This document shows, one piece after another, positions 32,796-42,239 of a stretch of 64,000 bases of DNA. Positions within the stretch are counted from its first letter, which is position 1; every line of letters begins with the position of its first letter. The stretch is from NCBI RefSeq assembly GCF_003332885.2, contig NZ_QOWJ01000001.1:124001-188000 (forward strand), in the 5' to 3' direction. This DNA is from Paracnuella aquatica (GTDB taxonomy: Bacteria; Bacteroidota; Bacteroidia; Chitinophagales; Chitinophagaceae). Position numbers and translations under genes: made by a program. Below the pieces are notes generated by a model. That model was not told the origin of the DNA, searched no databases, and saw only the letters and a list, made by a program, of their open reading frames with translations.

Positions 32796-35700
32796 TTAGA
32801 AATTCACTTGCACACCAACCTGGTAGCTCTTGGGCTGCGGGTACACGGCAAAGTCGATACCGTTGGTGAGTGAAGAACCAGGTGTTCTGTTGCCCACCTC
32901 AGGATCGTAGCCCGAGTACTTGGTGAAGGTCAAAAGGTTCTGTGCCGAAACATACACCCGGAAATTGCTCACAACACCTTTGGTGATATTTTGCAAAGCA
33001 GCATTGGGAATGTTGTAGGCCAGAATCACGTTTTTCAGGCGCAGGTACGAACCATCTTCCAGGAAACGGGTTGAAGGCCGTGAGTTCTGGTTGGGATCGC
33101 TGGAAGCAGCACGTGGAATATCAGTGTTGGTATTGTTGGGCGTCCAAGCACGCAGTACCTGTGTACCGGCGTTGAAGAAGCGCACCATACCTTCTGTGAT
33201 CACACGGGTTGCGTTGAAAATTTTGTTGCCTTGTACGCCCTGGAAAAATACCGACAGGTCGAAGTTGTGGTAGTTGGCGCCCAGGTTCACTGCGTAGGTA
33301 TATTTCGGCAAAAAGCTACCCAGGAACTCGCGGTCGTTTACATCAATTACGCCGTCTTTGTTCAGGTCGCGGAATTTCAGGTCGCCAGGCGCTGTGCCGT
33401 CACGCTGCTTGGCGTGGGCCGAAACTTCAGCAGCATTTTGGAAAATGCCGTCCACCACATAGCCATAGAATGATTGAATGGCTTGTCCAACTTCTGTGCG
33501 GGTAATGTTTTCAGCACCAAAGTCGTTGTCGGCGCCGGCTTCAATGTTGGTAACACCATCGGCAAGACGGGTTACTTTGTTACGGATGGCAGCAAAGTTG
33601 GCGCTTGCATTCCAGCGGAAATCACCCACGCGGTCGTTATAACCCAGTTGTAATTCCACACCGCTGTTGGTCATGGCGCCTACGTTCTGAGATACAGAGC
33701 TGGTGATGAATCCAAGGGATGGCGGCAGGGGCACGCTCAGGATCAGGTTGTCGGTTTTACGATTGAAGTATTCGGCAGACAGGGTAAACTTGTTGTTTAC
33801 CAGGCCCAGGTCCAAACCAACGTTCATTTGCTTTGTGGTTTCCCACTCCAGTTCGCGGTTGCCCAGGCGCTGGATGGAAGACGCCGGACCGGCGGTGAGG
33901 CTGTTGCCGAAAGGATAAATTGCGCTGTTAGCCGATACAGTTACCTGCCATGGCGTGTAACCAAGCACGGTTCCGTTCATACCCGTAATACCATAACCAG
34001 CCCTTACTTTCAACTCGGAAATCTTCGGCATGTTTTGCATGAAGTTTTCCTGGTCAATGCGCCAGCCGATTGAGGCCGACGGGAAGGTTGCCCATTTGTT
34101 ACCCGGCGCCCATACCGACAAACCATCGCGGCGAATGGCTGCGCTAACAAGGTACTTGTTGCGGAAATTGTAGTTTACCCGACCCAATACCGACATCAGC
34201 ATGTTTTCGTTGAACAAGGACTGAACAAACACGTTGCTGGCATTGTTCAGCGTTTTCAGGTCGTTGGAGGCCTGCTGGCCGCTGGTGTTTTCGTTACGCA
34301 CCTTTTGACCCTGCTGCTCGTAAACAGCGATGGCGTTGATCTGGTGGTCGCCAAAGGTTTTGTCAAACGACAACTGCTCGGTAAACAGCAGTACCCGCGA
34401 TGATGTGCGGTTGTTGGTAATGGTAGCCACCGTTGCACTGGAACCGTTGATCGTACCATTGTTGTTGAAAATAGGCGAGAAGCGGTAGTCCAGCGTGTTG
34501 GCATAATCGATACCAAAAGTGGAACGGAACTTCAGCCATGGGGCAAAAGCTACTTCCAGGTAAGCGGTACCGAGAATTTTAGCTGTGCTGCGGTTACCGG
34601 GGTTTTTCAGTGTGGCGTCTTCTACCGGGTTGGTGGGGTCACCGCCGTCAAGTACAGCGTTTACACCGCGGAAGCCGCCATTGGATGTTGGATCGTACAC
34701 GGGCATGTGGGGCATATTGCGAATCACGTTCACGAGGTTGGAACGTGCCTGGCCTTCGTTGTTGTCGTAGGCCTGGTCGGCGGAGGCAGCATACAGGTTC
34801 TGACCGAATGTAAAGATCCGGCTGATGTTGTGCTCCGAGTTGATGCGGAAATTATAACGCCGGTAAGCAACAGTAGGAGCGGTGCCCTGCTGGTCCATAA
34901 AACCGGCCGAAGCATAAAAGCGGGAAATACCATTACCGCCACCAACGCCAATATTGTGCTGGGTCATGTTGCCTCTTTTGAAATAGGCATCCTGCCAGTC
35001 GGTATTGGTTTGGCCATAGGTTTGGCTGGCGCCGGGGTAAATGGGTTTGTCCACTTCCGGTGCCAACAGGCGGCCCGGCAGGCTGCCGCGGTAAGCCTGG
35101 GCATATTGCTTGAAACCTTCGGCATCTAGCAGGTCGAGGCGGCTGGTTACCTCTTGTACACCATAATAAGAATCAAGGCTCACCTGCACTTTGCCGTCCC
35201 TTCTGCCTTTTTTGGTGGTGATCATGATCACACCATTGGTGGCGCGGGAACCGTAGATAGCAGCAGCAGAAGCATCTTTCAATACGTCCACTGACTCAAT
35301 GTCCCGGGTATCAATAGTGGAGAGGTCGCCGGTGGGGAAACCATCTACTACATACAGCGGATCGGAAGCGTAAGAAATAGAGCTGATACCGCGGATGCGT
35401 ACAATCGGTTGGTTACCCGGGGCGCCGTTGTTGGTTACCTGCACGCCTGCCACGCGGCCCTGGAGGGCTTGGGAGATGTTGGGCACCGGCAGCTCGGCTA
35501 CCGTTTTACCACTTACATTGGCAATGGCGCCGGTAACGTTGGCGCGGCGCTGGGTACCGTAACCTACCACCACCACCTGCTCCATTTGCGTGGCCATGCC
35601 TTCCATATTAATATTAATGGAAGTGCGGTTGTCGATGGCAATTTCCTGCGGGGCGTAACCCACAGCCGAGATCACCAGCGTTGCGGTGGGGGCCGCAGTG

Positions 35701-35933
35701 ATGGTGAAATTTCCGTTGGCATCCGTTTGGGTACCCACGTTGGTACCTTTTACCTGTACCGAGGCGCCGGCTACAGCGGTGTCGCCAGCCATTACACGGC
35801 CCTGAACGGTACCCTGTGCAAAAACTAATTGGGAACTGAAAAGCATGAGGAACATAAGAAGGACGTTCCTTGCTTTTTGGTGCCTGGGCACCCGAAAAAG
35901 CGAATCGATCCAAAAGGGTAAGCAAGATCGCAT
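32796..35933 (-). CDS. SusC/RagA family TonB-linked outer-membrane transporter
   Basis: 1045-residue TonB-dependent barrel that imports oligomers together with SusD. The order is signal peptide (MFLMLFSSQLVFAQG), carboxypeptidase-like regulatory domain (VQGRVMAGDTAVAGASVQVKGT), plug domain with TonB box region (EQVVVVGYGTQ) and the SusC signature ALQGRVAGVQVTNNGAPG...IRIRG-like block, then the 22-strand barrel ending in VQVNF. The frame continues 20 codons upstream, but the ATG at 35933 has an AGGA six bases before it and gives a more normal leader. No N-terminal sigma/anti-sigma interaction domain is present, and no ECF sigma genes lie nearby. Confidence 0.95.
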   Translation of the reverse strand: MRSCLPFWIDSLFRVPRHQKARNVLLMFLMLFSSQLVFAQGTVQGRVMAGDTAVAGASVQVKGTNVGTQTDANGNFTITAAPTATLVISAVGYAPQEIAIDNRTSININMEGMATQMEQVVVVGYGTQRRANVTGAIANVSGKTVAELPVPNISQALQGRVAGVQVTNNGAPGNQPIVRIRGISSISYASDPLYVVDGFPTGDLSTIDTRDIESVDVLKDASAAAIYGSRATNGVIMITTKKGRRDGKVQVSLDSYYGVQEVTSRLDLLDAEGFKQYAQAYRGSLPGRLLAPEVDKPIYPGASQTYGQTNTDWQDAYFKRGNMTQHNIGVGGGNGISRFYASAGFMDQQGTAPTVAYRRYNFRINSEHNISRIFTFGQNLYAASADQAYDNNEGQARSNLVNVIRNMPHMPVYDPTSNGGFRGVNAVLDGGDPTNPVEDATLKNPGNRSTAKILGTAYLEVAFAPWLKFRSTFGIDYANTLDYRFSPIFNNNGTINGSSATVATITNNRTSSRVLLFTEQLSFDKTFGDHQINAIAVYEQQGQKVRNENTSGQQASNDLKTLNNASNVFVQSLFNENMLMSVLGRVNYNFRNKYLVSAAIRRDGLSVWAPGNKWATFPSASIGWRIDQENFMQNMPKISELKVRAGYGITGMNGTVLGYTPWQVTVSANSAIYPFGNSLTAGPASSIQRLGNRELEWETTKQMNVGLDLGLVNNKFTLSAEYFNRKTDNLILSVPLPPSLGFITSSVSQNVGAMTNSGVELQLGYNDRVGDFRWNASANFAAIRNKVTRLADGVTNIEAGADNDFGAENITRTEVGQAIQSFYGYVVDGIFQNAAEVSAHAKQRDGTAPGDLKFRDLNKDGVIDVNDREFLGSFLPKYTYAVNLGANYHNFDLSVFFQGVQGNKIFNATRVITEGMVRFFNAGTQVLRAWTPNNTNTDIPRAASSDPNQNSRPSTRFLEDGSYLRLKNVILAYNIPNAALQNITKGVVSNFRVYVSAQNLLTFTKYSGYDPEVGNRTPGSSLTNGIDFAVYPQPKSYQVGVQVNF

Positions 35934-36635
35934 AATCCTGTGGTTTTGTTTTGAGAAATAGAAGTGAGCGCTAAAAAGTTTATAGGTGTTCAAAAAGGAG
36001 TGTGGGTTTTTTAAACACTGTGGTTTGGTTGCATGGCAGCAAAATGTAAATCAGCAATCGTGTATCTAGTTGACCTTAAGCAAGCAAGCGAATGTATTTA
36101 TTAGTTGACAAAATTTCCAAAGGTGTAAACATTCGTTCTATAAGCATCAACAAATGATGCATAATGCCCATTTATCAATGGCGTATAAGCATTTTCAGAA
36201 TTGTTTACTTAAATGGATCAATGACGCTGCGCTGGCGACTGGAACTGCGGTCCATATGTTGCTGTTTAAACAACATATTTGGGCATCAGGCTTTGTGTAA
36301 GCCGTACACGCCACTTAATTTTTTGGCATTCGAGTCAATAGCAACAACAATCATTTTTTAGTGCTCAACAGGAAACGGGCAGGCGCAATCAATGAGGGTC
36401 TTTGGAATTGAGCAAAAGGCAATATAAATGTAGTGAATTAAAATCGACTTGTGCAATCGGTTGCATAATTTTTTTTCAATTATATCGAACTGGCTTTTAA
36501 AATGGATCAGTGCTGAGAAAAACAGTAATTCCCGGTAACGCACAACCGAAATTTTGGATTATCGGTAAAATGCTTTGCAAAATTGTTTTAAATAAATGGC
36601 TGTAAATCTTAAGAAAATTCACTGTTTTTATCTCA
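35934..36635 (-). promoter_or_regulatory. susC upstream region, about 700 bases without a gene
   Basis: AT-rich gap between the redoxin gene and susC. A candidate promoter on the minus strand is TTTG (36118-36121), 21 bases, TACATTCG (36089-36096; 7/8 match), which would give a leader of about 150 bases. Two direct copies of TAGTTGAC lie at 36067-36074 and 36102-36109, 35 bases apart, flanking the -7 box; they may be regulator sites. The frame at 36164-36361 has no protein-like features. The rest shows nothing I recognise. Confidence 0.45.
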
Positions 36636-37763
36636 TCAATAAACCCGCCCAATCAATTGGTGATCTACGATCATTTTCTTCAAAGCCTGTGGGTTGATGG
36701 TCGCTTGTTTTCGGTACACAATCTTTCCGCCCGGCTCCACCAAAATGGTGTACGGCAGTGCGCCGCCCCATTGCGGGTCGATGGCTTCGATGAGTTTGTA
36801 TTTATCGTCTTGGTTGAAAATGTAGTTTTTGTTGGAAGCGCCTTTTTCTTTTAAAAACTTAAGGGCTTTGTCTCGCTTCTCGGGGCTGTCGGCCGAAACT
36901 GATATGAATTCAAAATCACGGCCGCGGTACATGCGGTTGATGGCCACAAAATCAGGAAACTCGATCACACAAGGTCCGCACCAGGTTGCCCATACATTAA
37001 TAAGGCGCAGTTTGTCGCCCTTATTTTCCAAAAGTTCTTTTACGCCGGCTTCATCAATGCTTTCCAGCGCCACCGGTTCCTTCATCCATTGCTCCATGGC
37101 TTTTTTATTGCCTTCTTCTTTTTCAGCCCATTTTACGGAGCAGCCAAAAACCTTGGTGGCCGCCACCGGCACTGCCGAACCCTGCAGCAGTGCATCCAGT
37201 GCATTGCGGGCATCGTGGGTATTAGGCTTTTTGGCCGGGTTTTCTACGTCGTCGATGCGGCCCTGGTAGCGCAGCTTTCGGTCGGCATCAAAAATAAACA
37301 CATGCGGCGTGGCCACCGGCCCATAGGCCAAGCTCATTGCCTGCGTATCGCCATCGTAGAGGTAGGGAAAATTGAAGCTTTTTTCCTTTGCCCTTATTTT
37401 CATTTCGGCGTAGGAATCGTTCAGGTCTGAATAGCCCAGCTCGTCCAACCGAACGGCTTTGGGATCGTTGGGTGAAATGGCAACTATTGCGACACCTTTT
37501 GCAGCATAATCTTTGGTTAGTTGAATCAGCCGGTCTTCGTATGCCTGTGCGGTAGGACAGTGGTTGCAGGTAAAAACCAGCGCCAGGATTTTCGCTCCTT
37601 TAAACGACTGCAGGGTGTAGGTTTTGCCGTCGGTTCCTTTCAGTGAAAACTGCGGTGCACTGCTGCCAATGGCCAGCGTCTTGGGTTGGTCGCCCGGCAT
37701 TGAAAATGCAGCGAAGGTTGTGGACGCACAGAGCAGCAGCAACAAGAATTGTTTTCTGTTCAT
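36636..37763 (-). CDS. Secreted protein with two thioredoxin-like domains
   Basis: 375-residue periplasmic protein with signal peptide (LLLLLCASTTFAAFS). Domain 1 (about 30-190) is AhpC/TSA-like with LALVFTCNHCP, a CxxC site in the position of the peroxiredoxin/thioredoxin redox centre. Domain 2 (about 225-375) is TlpA-like with INVWATWCGPC. Both active-site cysteine pairs are present, so it is a tandem redoxin that may pass electrons between its two domains or act on periplasmic disulfides. It lies upstream of susC on the same strand but 700 bases away, so co-transcription is doubtful. Confidence 0.87.
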   Translation of the reverse strand: MNRKQFLLLLLCASTTFAAFSMPGDQPKTLAIGSSAPQFSLKGTDGKTYTLQSFKGAKILALVFTCNHCPTAQAYEDRLIQLTKDYAAKGVAIVAISPNDPKAVRLDELGYSDLNDSYAEMKIRAKEKSFNFPYLYDGDTQAMSLAYGPVATPHVFIFDADRKLRYQGRIDDVENPAKKPNTHDARNALDALLQGSAVPVAATKVFGCSVKWAEKEEGNKKAMEQWMKEPVALESIDEAGVKELLENKGDKLRLINVWATWCGPCVIEFPDFVAINRMYRGRDFEFISVSADSPEKRDKALKFLKEKGASNKNYIFNQDDKYKLIEAIDPQWGGALPYTILVEPGGKIVYRKQATINPQALKKMIVDHQLIGRVY

Positions 37764-37872
37764 ATGGCAACAATTAGCACGTTTAAGTTCGGGAATTTTT
37801 TACCAAAAAGACCAGTTCAAGAAACCGAAGGCAAAAAACGAACGTTCGAGCTTTTATATAAAATAAACGCAG

Positions 37873-38667
37873 CTAAAAAGTCTTCGGCTTTTCCGGTTCA
37901 TAAAAAAAGCGGACGGACGCACTTCGTTGCGTGGTGCTTTTTAAAAACAATTTGTACCGGGCAAAACTTGTAGTTACAATCAGCAGGGCAGTATTAGGTG
38001 GAATCGATCCCAGATTTTCGGCTTTCATCACCACTTCCTGGATCTCTTTTGTCGGCTCCATCCGGATGTTGAGTGTCAGCGGCTTCAGGCCCAGCTTTTC
38101 GTGGCTCAATACGGTCTTGTTATTGACCAACACTGAAATGCTGTCGTCGTCAATTTCGCCGTTGTCATAAAAATCCAGCCTGATGTTGCCGGTGTCCACG
38201 CCAATTTCCTGTATCCCTTCAAACGCCGACTCTACTTGCCGGCTGAGGGTGATGTGGCCTGGCTGACAAGCGGCGCCAGTATTGAGCACCCGGCCGGTCC
38301 AGTCGCCGCTAAGGGTTTCGCCGTTATTGGGCGCATACCAAAGGTCATATGTTTTTACGCAGGGCGTGCAATCTTCCGGGATGTGAAAAGCAAGAATGGC
38401 CTGCTCGTGAACCGTGATGCTTTTGGTGCGGGGATGGTACACACCTTCAAAAGCCTTTTTTACATAGTTGCGGGTGTCGGAATAATGGTAGCAAACGCCG
38501 GTTACTTTTTCACCCACAATTTTAATCTGCAGTTCCAGGTGATACTCGGGGAAACATCCGCCCGGTGCCTGTGTCATGGTGCCTTTCCAGATGCCGCCCA
38601 ATTCCTGCGCCTTGGGCACAACAAATAGCAACAGGGTGAGCAGCAGGAGTGGAGCATGTTTAAGCAC
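37873..38667 (-). CDS. Secreted protein of unknown function, paralog of downstream 363-residue protein
   Basis: 264-residue exported protein with signal peptide (LLLLTLLLFVVPKAQ). The N-terminal part opens ELGGIWKGTMTQ...YHLELQIKI..KVTGVCYHYSDT, a small beta-barrel-like pattern seen in lipocalin-like proteins. The C-terminal part (about 165-255) reads LDFYDNGEIDDDSISVLVNNKTVLSHEKLGL...AENLGSIPPNTALLIV. The same two parts occur in the same order in the gene at 38958-40049, so they are tandem paralogs. No catalytic motif is evident. The DNGEIDDD segment may bind calcium (inference). Confidence 0.75.
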   Translation of the reverse strand: MLKHAPLLLLTLLLFVVPKAQELGGIWKGTMTQAPGGCFPEYHLELQIKIVGEKVTGVCYHYSDTRNYVKKAFEGVYHPRTKSITVHEQAILAFHIPEDCTPCVKTYDLWYAPNNGETLSGDWTGRVLNTGAACQPGHITLSRQVESAFEGIQEIGVDTGNIRLDFYDNGEIDDDSISVLVNNKTVLSHEKLGLKPLTLNIRMEPTKEIQEVVMKAENLGSIPPNTALLIVTTSFARYKLFLKSTTQRSASVRFFYEPEKPKTF

Positions 38668-38723
38668 CCGGGCAATCTAAATTTTTTCAGCTGGTTGGCG
38701 GTAAAAATTTTATGAGCGGTAGG

Positions 38724-38963
38724 GTGGAGTCGGAAGTCGGAAGTTTGGAGTCGGAAGTCGGAAGTCCGATGTCCAAAGACGCCGTTGCCGGTTGGTGTGC
38801 CCAAGTGTAGCAAAAATACCCATTTGATGATTTTGTTCTTGTAAAATGAACAAAGCGTGTAGACCAACCGGTACACGCTTTTTAATTATTTAGATAATAT
38901 TAATCTACTTGAGCTGATCTCGTAAATCCGAAATCCAAAATCGTCAATCCGAAATTCCTAATC
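38724..38963. repeat. Word repeats AGTCGGA and AATCCGAAAT between paralogs
   Basis: Left block 38724-38775 is a near-tandem run of GGAGTCGGAAGTCGGAAGT words (four to five copies). Right block 38924-38963 is made of AAATCCGAAATCC words and ends in CAATCCGAAATTC, the 13-mer also found in the lyase gene at 1154; it overlaps the last bases of the 363-residue gene. The two blocks are loosely complementary and flank a hairpin at 38852. Confidence 0.7.
38852..38881 (-). terminator. Hairpin after 363-residue secreted protein
   Basis: Perfect 10-bp stem AAAGCGTGTA / TACACGCTTT with a 10-base loop. On the minus strand no clean U-run follows, so the terminator call is moderate. Confidence 0.55.
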
Positions 38964-40049
38964 TCTTCCTTCATACCTAAACCGCACCATCGCATTTTTT
39001 TGCTCGGTGGATGTGATGCGCACCTGGTAGCGACGGTCACCGTCCTGCACCACCATCAACGAGGTGTTCGGAGGTATGCGGCCCAGGTTTTCGGCCACCA
39101 GCACCAGCACATGATCGGGGTTTTGCGGATCCATTTTTAAATTAATGGTCAGTGGCGCTGCAGTGAGGCGCTTTTGCGACAGCACTAATTTATTATCCAG
39201 GTAAACCGAAATGGTATCGTCGTCAATTTCGCCGTTGTCGTACAACCTAACGGTAATTTCCTGTTCCTTCACCGTTAGCGTTTGTACGAGGTCGTTAGTA
39301 CGATTGCGGGTAGCAGGCGGCGGTGTAAACTTCGGAGCCGGTGGTGTGGCCACTTTGGGTTGTTCCTGTTTAGCCACCGGTGGCTGCACCGTGCGGCTAA
39401 AGGTATCGCGTTTAGGCGTAGGCGCTGGCTTGGGTTGGGTAGTTGGTTTCTTAGCTACTGGCGGCTTTGTTGCCGGCTTGGTCGTTGCCGGTTTTGTTGG
39501 CGTGGTAGTCTTTGGTTTAGCAGCAATATTCGGTTTGTCGATGGCCGGGTTGGTGCGTAAAAAAGGTTCTACATAAAAATCCGACGTTGTTACTTTTCGC
39601 AGGTACACGGTTCCGCCACCACAGCCTGCGCCTTTCACCGCGCCTTCTTCCTTGCTTGTTTTTTCGTACTTGCTGGTGTAGGTACCTTCCAAAAATTCTT
39701 CGTTGCCCGAGCGGCTGTATTCCAGAATACATTTCATGATACAGGCCACCGACGCTTCGGACATGCGCAGTTCCACCGTCTTTATTTCCTGCAGCACAAA
39801 CTTTTTGGTAGCCGGGCTGTATGTGCCGGTAAGCGTGGCTTTTCCATAAAAAATAGTAGTAAGGTAAGAGTATGAAACACCCGTCACTGCCCGCTGCGGG
39901 TTTTGCTTGATCTGGATTTCAAACTTGTACTGGTCAAAACCTTCCGAAACAAAATAACCCCGCCAAATGCCGGAAAGGTTCTGTGCATGCAGGCTTCCGC
40001 CCGCCACTAAAAAGAAAAACAACAACAATCTTACGACACCAAACTTCAT
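38958..40049 (-). CDS. Secreted protein of unknown function with Pro/Thr/Lys-rich linker
   Basis: 363-residue exported protein, signal peptide FFFLVAGGSLHAQ. It has the same N-terminal part as its paralog (LSGIWRGYF...KFEIQIK..AVTGVSYSYLTT), then a disordered linker of about 75 residues (180-255) of KPTT/KPAT/PPVAKKP repeats, then the shared C-terminal part (VRLYDNGEIDDDTISVYLDNKLVLSQ...AENLGRIPPNTSLMVV). The linker is absent from the 264-residue paralog, which otherwise matches over both ends. Its start lies about 90 bases from thrS, in a divergent promoter region. Function unknown. Confidence 0.75.
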   Translation of the reverse strand: MKFGVVRLLLFFFLVAGGSLHAQNLSGIWRGYFVSEGFDQYKFEIQIKQNPQRAVTGVSYSYLTTIFYGKATLTGTYSPATKKFVLQEIKTVELRMSEASVACIMKCILEYSRSGNEEFLEGTYTSKYEKTSKEEGAVKGAGCGGGTVYLRKVTTSDFYVEPFLRTNPAIDKPNIAAKPKTTTPTKPATTKPATKPPVAKKPTTQPKPAPTPKRDTFSRTVQPPVAKQEQPKVATPPAPKFTPPPATRNRTNDLVQTLTVKEQEITVRLYDNGEIDDDTISVYLDNKLVLSQKRLTAAPLTINLKMDPQNPDHVLVLVAENLGRIPPNTSLMVVQDGDRRYQVRITSTEQKNAMVRFRYEGRD

Positions 40050-40142
40050 AACCGGGTGAAATTAGGGATTCAAAGATGAGCCGATTGGTGCAATGTGGCA
40101 AGGCTTTGTTAAATTCGCACCGCTATTATGCAACAAAACAAC

Positions 40143-42077
40143 ATGATTCAAATAACATTTCCGGATGGAGCCGTACGGCAATACGAAGCAGGCGTTACTG
40201 CTTTAGATGTGGCCAAGTCAATTTCGGAAGGATTGGCGCGAAAGGTTTTGGCAGCCGAGGTAAATGGCGAAGTGTGGGATGCCACGCGGCCCATTGAGCA
40301 GGATGCTGCACTCAAGCTGCTGACCTGGGATGATAAGGGCGGTCAAAATACATTTTGGCATTCGTCGGCGCACCTCATGGCCGAAGCCATCGAAGAACAA
40401 TTTCCCGGGGTAAAATTCTGGGTGGGCCCGCCTGTTGAAAACGGGTTTTACTACGATGTGGACCTGGGCGGCAGGCAGATGCATGAAGATGACCTGAAGG
40501 CTATTGAAAAACGGATGAATGAGTTAGCGAAACAAAGCAACCCATACATCCGCAAGCCCATTGCCAAAGCCGAAGCCGTGGCTTATTTCGAAGAAAAAGG
40601 CGACGAGTACAAACTGGACCTGCTGCAAAACCTGCAGGATGGGGAGATCACTTTTTATACGCAGGGCGGTTTTACCGATCTGTGCCGCGGCCCGCATATT
40701 CCACATACGGGTTTTATCAAAGCCATCAAGCTTACCAATATTGCCGGTGCTTATTGGAAAGGCAATGAGCAAAACAAAATGCTGACCCGTATTTACGGTG
40801 TTACTTTCCCTGCACAAAAACAGCTCGACGAATACCTGCAAATGCTGGAGGAAGCAAAGAAACGCGACCACCGCAAGCTGGGCAAAGAGTTAAGCATCTT
40901 CACTTTTGATGATGACGTAGGCCAGGGCCTGCCGCTGTGGCTGCCCAATGGGACCATCATTATCGAGGAGCTGGAAAAGCTGGCAAAAGAAACTGAGCAG
41001 GATGCAGGCTACAAGCGTGTGGTAACACCGCATATTGCCAAGGAAAGCATGTACCTCACCAGCGGTCACCTGCCTTATTACCAGGATAGTATGTACCCGC
41101 CCATGGAACTGGACGGAACCAAATACTACCTGAAGGCAATGAACTGCCCGCACCACCACAAGATCTTTGCAGCCGAACCCAAAAGCTACAAAGACCTGCC
41201 GCTGCGCCTGGCCGAGTACGGAACCTGCTATAGGTACGAGCAAAGCGGTGAGCTGTTTGGCCTGATGCGGGTACGGTGCCTGCACATGAACGACGCGCAT
41301 ATCTATTGCACCAAGGAGCAGTTTGCACAGGAGTTTCGTGCGGTGAACGACATGTACCTGAAGTATTTTAAAATATTCGGTATTGAAAAATACGTGATGC
41401 GCCTGTCGCTGCACGAGCCTTCGAAACTGGGACAGAAATACATCGACGAGCCGGAGCTGTGGATTGAAACCGAAAACATGGTGCGGGAAGTGCTCAAAGA
41501 AACCGGGACCCCGTTTGTGGAAGTGCCGGACGAAGGCGCCTTCTACGGTCCGAAAATTGACGTACAAATATGGAGCGCCATTGGCCGCGAATTTACCCTG
41601 GCTACCAACCAGGTAGATTTTGCACAGGGCCGCCGCTTCAAGCTGGAATTTACCAACCACAATAACGAAGCAGAAACACCGCTGATCATTCACCGGGCAC
41701 CTTTGGGTACCCACGAACGCTTCATTGGCTTTTTGCTGGAACATTTTGCCGGTAAATTCCCCGCATGGCTGGCGCCGCTGCAGGTGAAGATTTTGCCTAT
41801 TTCCGACAAGTTCATGGATTATGCTAAATCACTGTTGGCCCAACTGAAAAAATGGGATATTCGTGCGGAAATTGATGAACGCAACGAAAAGATCGGTAAA
41901 AAGATCCGCGACACTGAGCTGATGAAAGTGCCGTACATGCTGGTGATTGGCGAAAAGGAACAGGCCGAAGGCAAAGTGGCCATCCGCCGCCAGGGCAAAG
42001 GCGATATGGGCACAGAAGATGCGGCGGTATTTATCGAAAATCTGAAAGCGGAAATTTCGGAACGCAGTAAACCTTGA
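40143..42077 (+). CDS. thrS: Threonyl-tRNA synthetase
   Basis: 644-residue class II aminoacyl-tRNA synthetase that charges tRNA-Thr. It has an N-terminal TGS domain (1-60), an editing domain with HSSAHLMAEA, the catalytic core with zinc-binding Cys in MNCPHHHKIF, motif 2 (GTCYRYEQSGELFGLMRVR), His in LHMNDAHIY and motif 3 HRAPLGTHERFIGFLLEH, and an anticodon-binding domain. An ATG five codons upstream (40128) is also possible; 40143 gives the family start MIQITFPDG. A 7/8 promoter box TAAATTCG is at 40110-40117. thrS-infC is a conserved pair. Confidence 0.97.
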   Translation: MIQITFPDGAVRQYEAGVTALDVAKSISEGLARKVLAAEVNGEVWDATRPIEQDAALKLLTWDDKGGQNTFWHSSAHLMAEAIEEQFPGVKFWVGPPVENGFYYDVDLGGRQMHEDDLKAIEKRMNELAKQSNPYIRKPIAKAEAVAYFEEKGDEYKLDLLQNLQDGEITFYTQGGFTDLCRGPHIPHTGFIKAIKLTNIAGAYWKGNEQNKMLTRIYGVTFPAQKQLDEYLQMLEEAKKRDHRKLGKELSIFTFDDDVGQGLPLWLPNGTIIIEELEKLAKETEQDAGYKRVVTPHIAKESMYLTSGHLPYYQDSMYPPMELDGTKYYLKAMNCPHHHKIFAAEPKSYKDLPLRLAEYGTCYRYEQSGELFGLMRVRCLHMNDAHIYCTKEQFAQEFRAVNDMYLKYFKIFGIEKYVMRLSLHEPSKLGQKYIDEPELWIETENMVREVLKETGTPFVEVPDEGAFYGPKIDVQIWSAIGREFTLATNQVDFAQGRRFKLEFTNHNNEAETPLIIHRAPLGTHERFIGFLLEHFAGKFPAWLAPLQVKILPISDKFMDYAKSLLAQLKKWDIRAEIDERNEKIGKKIRDTELMKVPYMLVIGEKEQAEGKVAIRRQGKGDMGTEDAAVFIENLKAEISERSKP

Positions 42078-42084
42078 TATAAGG

Positions 42085-42156
42085 GAAAGTCGAAAGTAAA
42101 AAGCTGAAAAAAGACCGATCCTTTTTGTGACTTATTAGTTTTTACTTTTGACTTTC
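42085..42156. repeat. Inverted repeat between thrS and infC, carrying TACTTTTG
   Basis: 18-bp arms matching at 17 positions: GAAAGTCGAAAGTAAAAA (42085-42102) and its inverse (42139-42156). The right arm contains TACTTTTG (42143-42150), an exact TAnnTTTG match pointing at infC. Same family as the repeats at 17341 and 61903. Confidence 0.75.
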
Positions 42157-42239
42157 TTTATTTTCGGCAGAACAATAACAAAAAAAAGAACTGTTACCCA
42201 TTCCGCTGGCTGCCGGCGGCGGCGCGGTAAACAAACATT

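Noticed and set aside
27739-35933. SusCD locus as a full polysaccharide utilisation locus
   Set aside because: No carbohydrate-active enzyme, sulfatase or ECF/anti-sigma gene lies in the operon; the GH13 gene is 26 kb away on the other strand.
36164-36361. 65-codon frame upstream of susC
   Set aside because: No start context, no recognisable sequence, AT-rich noncoding surroundings.
38724-38775. Possible CRISPR array
   Set aside because: The repeated units are 9-10 bases with no unique spacers and no cas genes; it is a word repeat.
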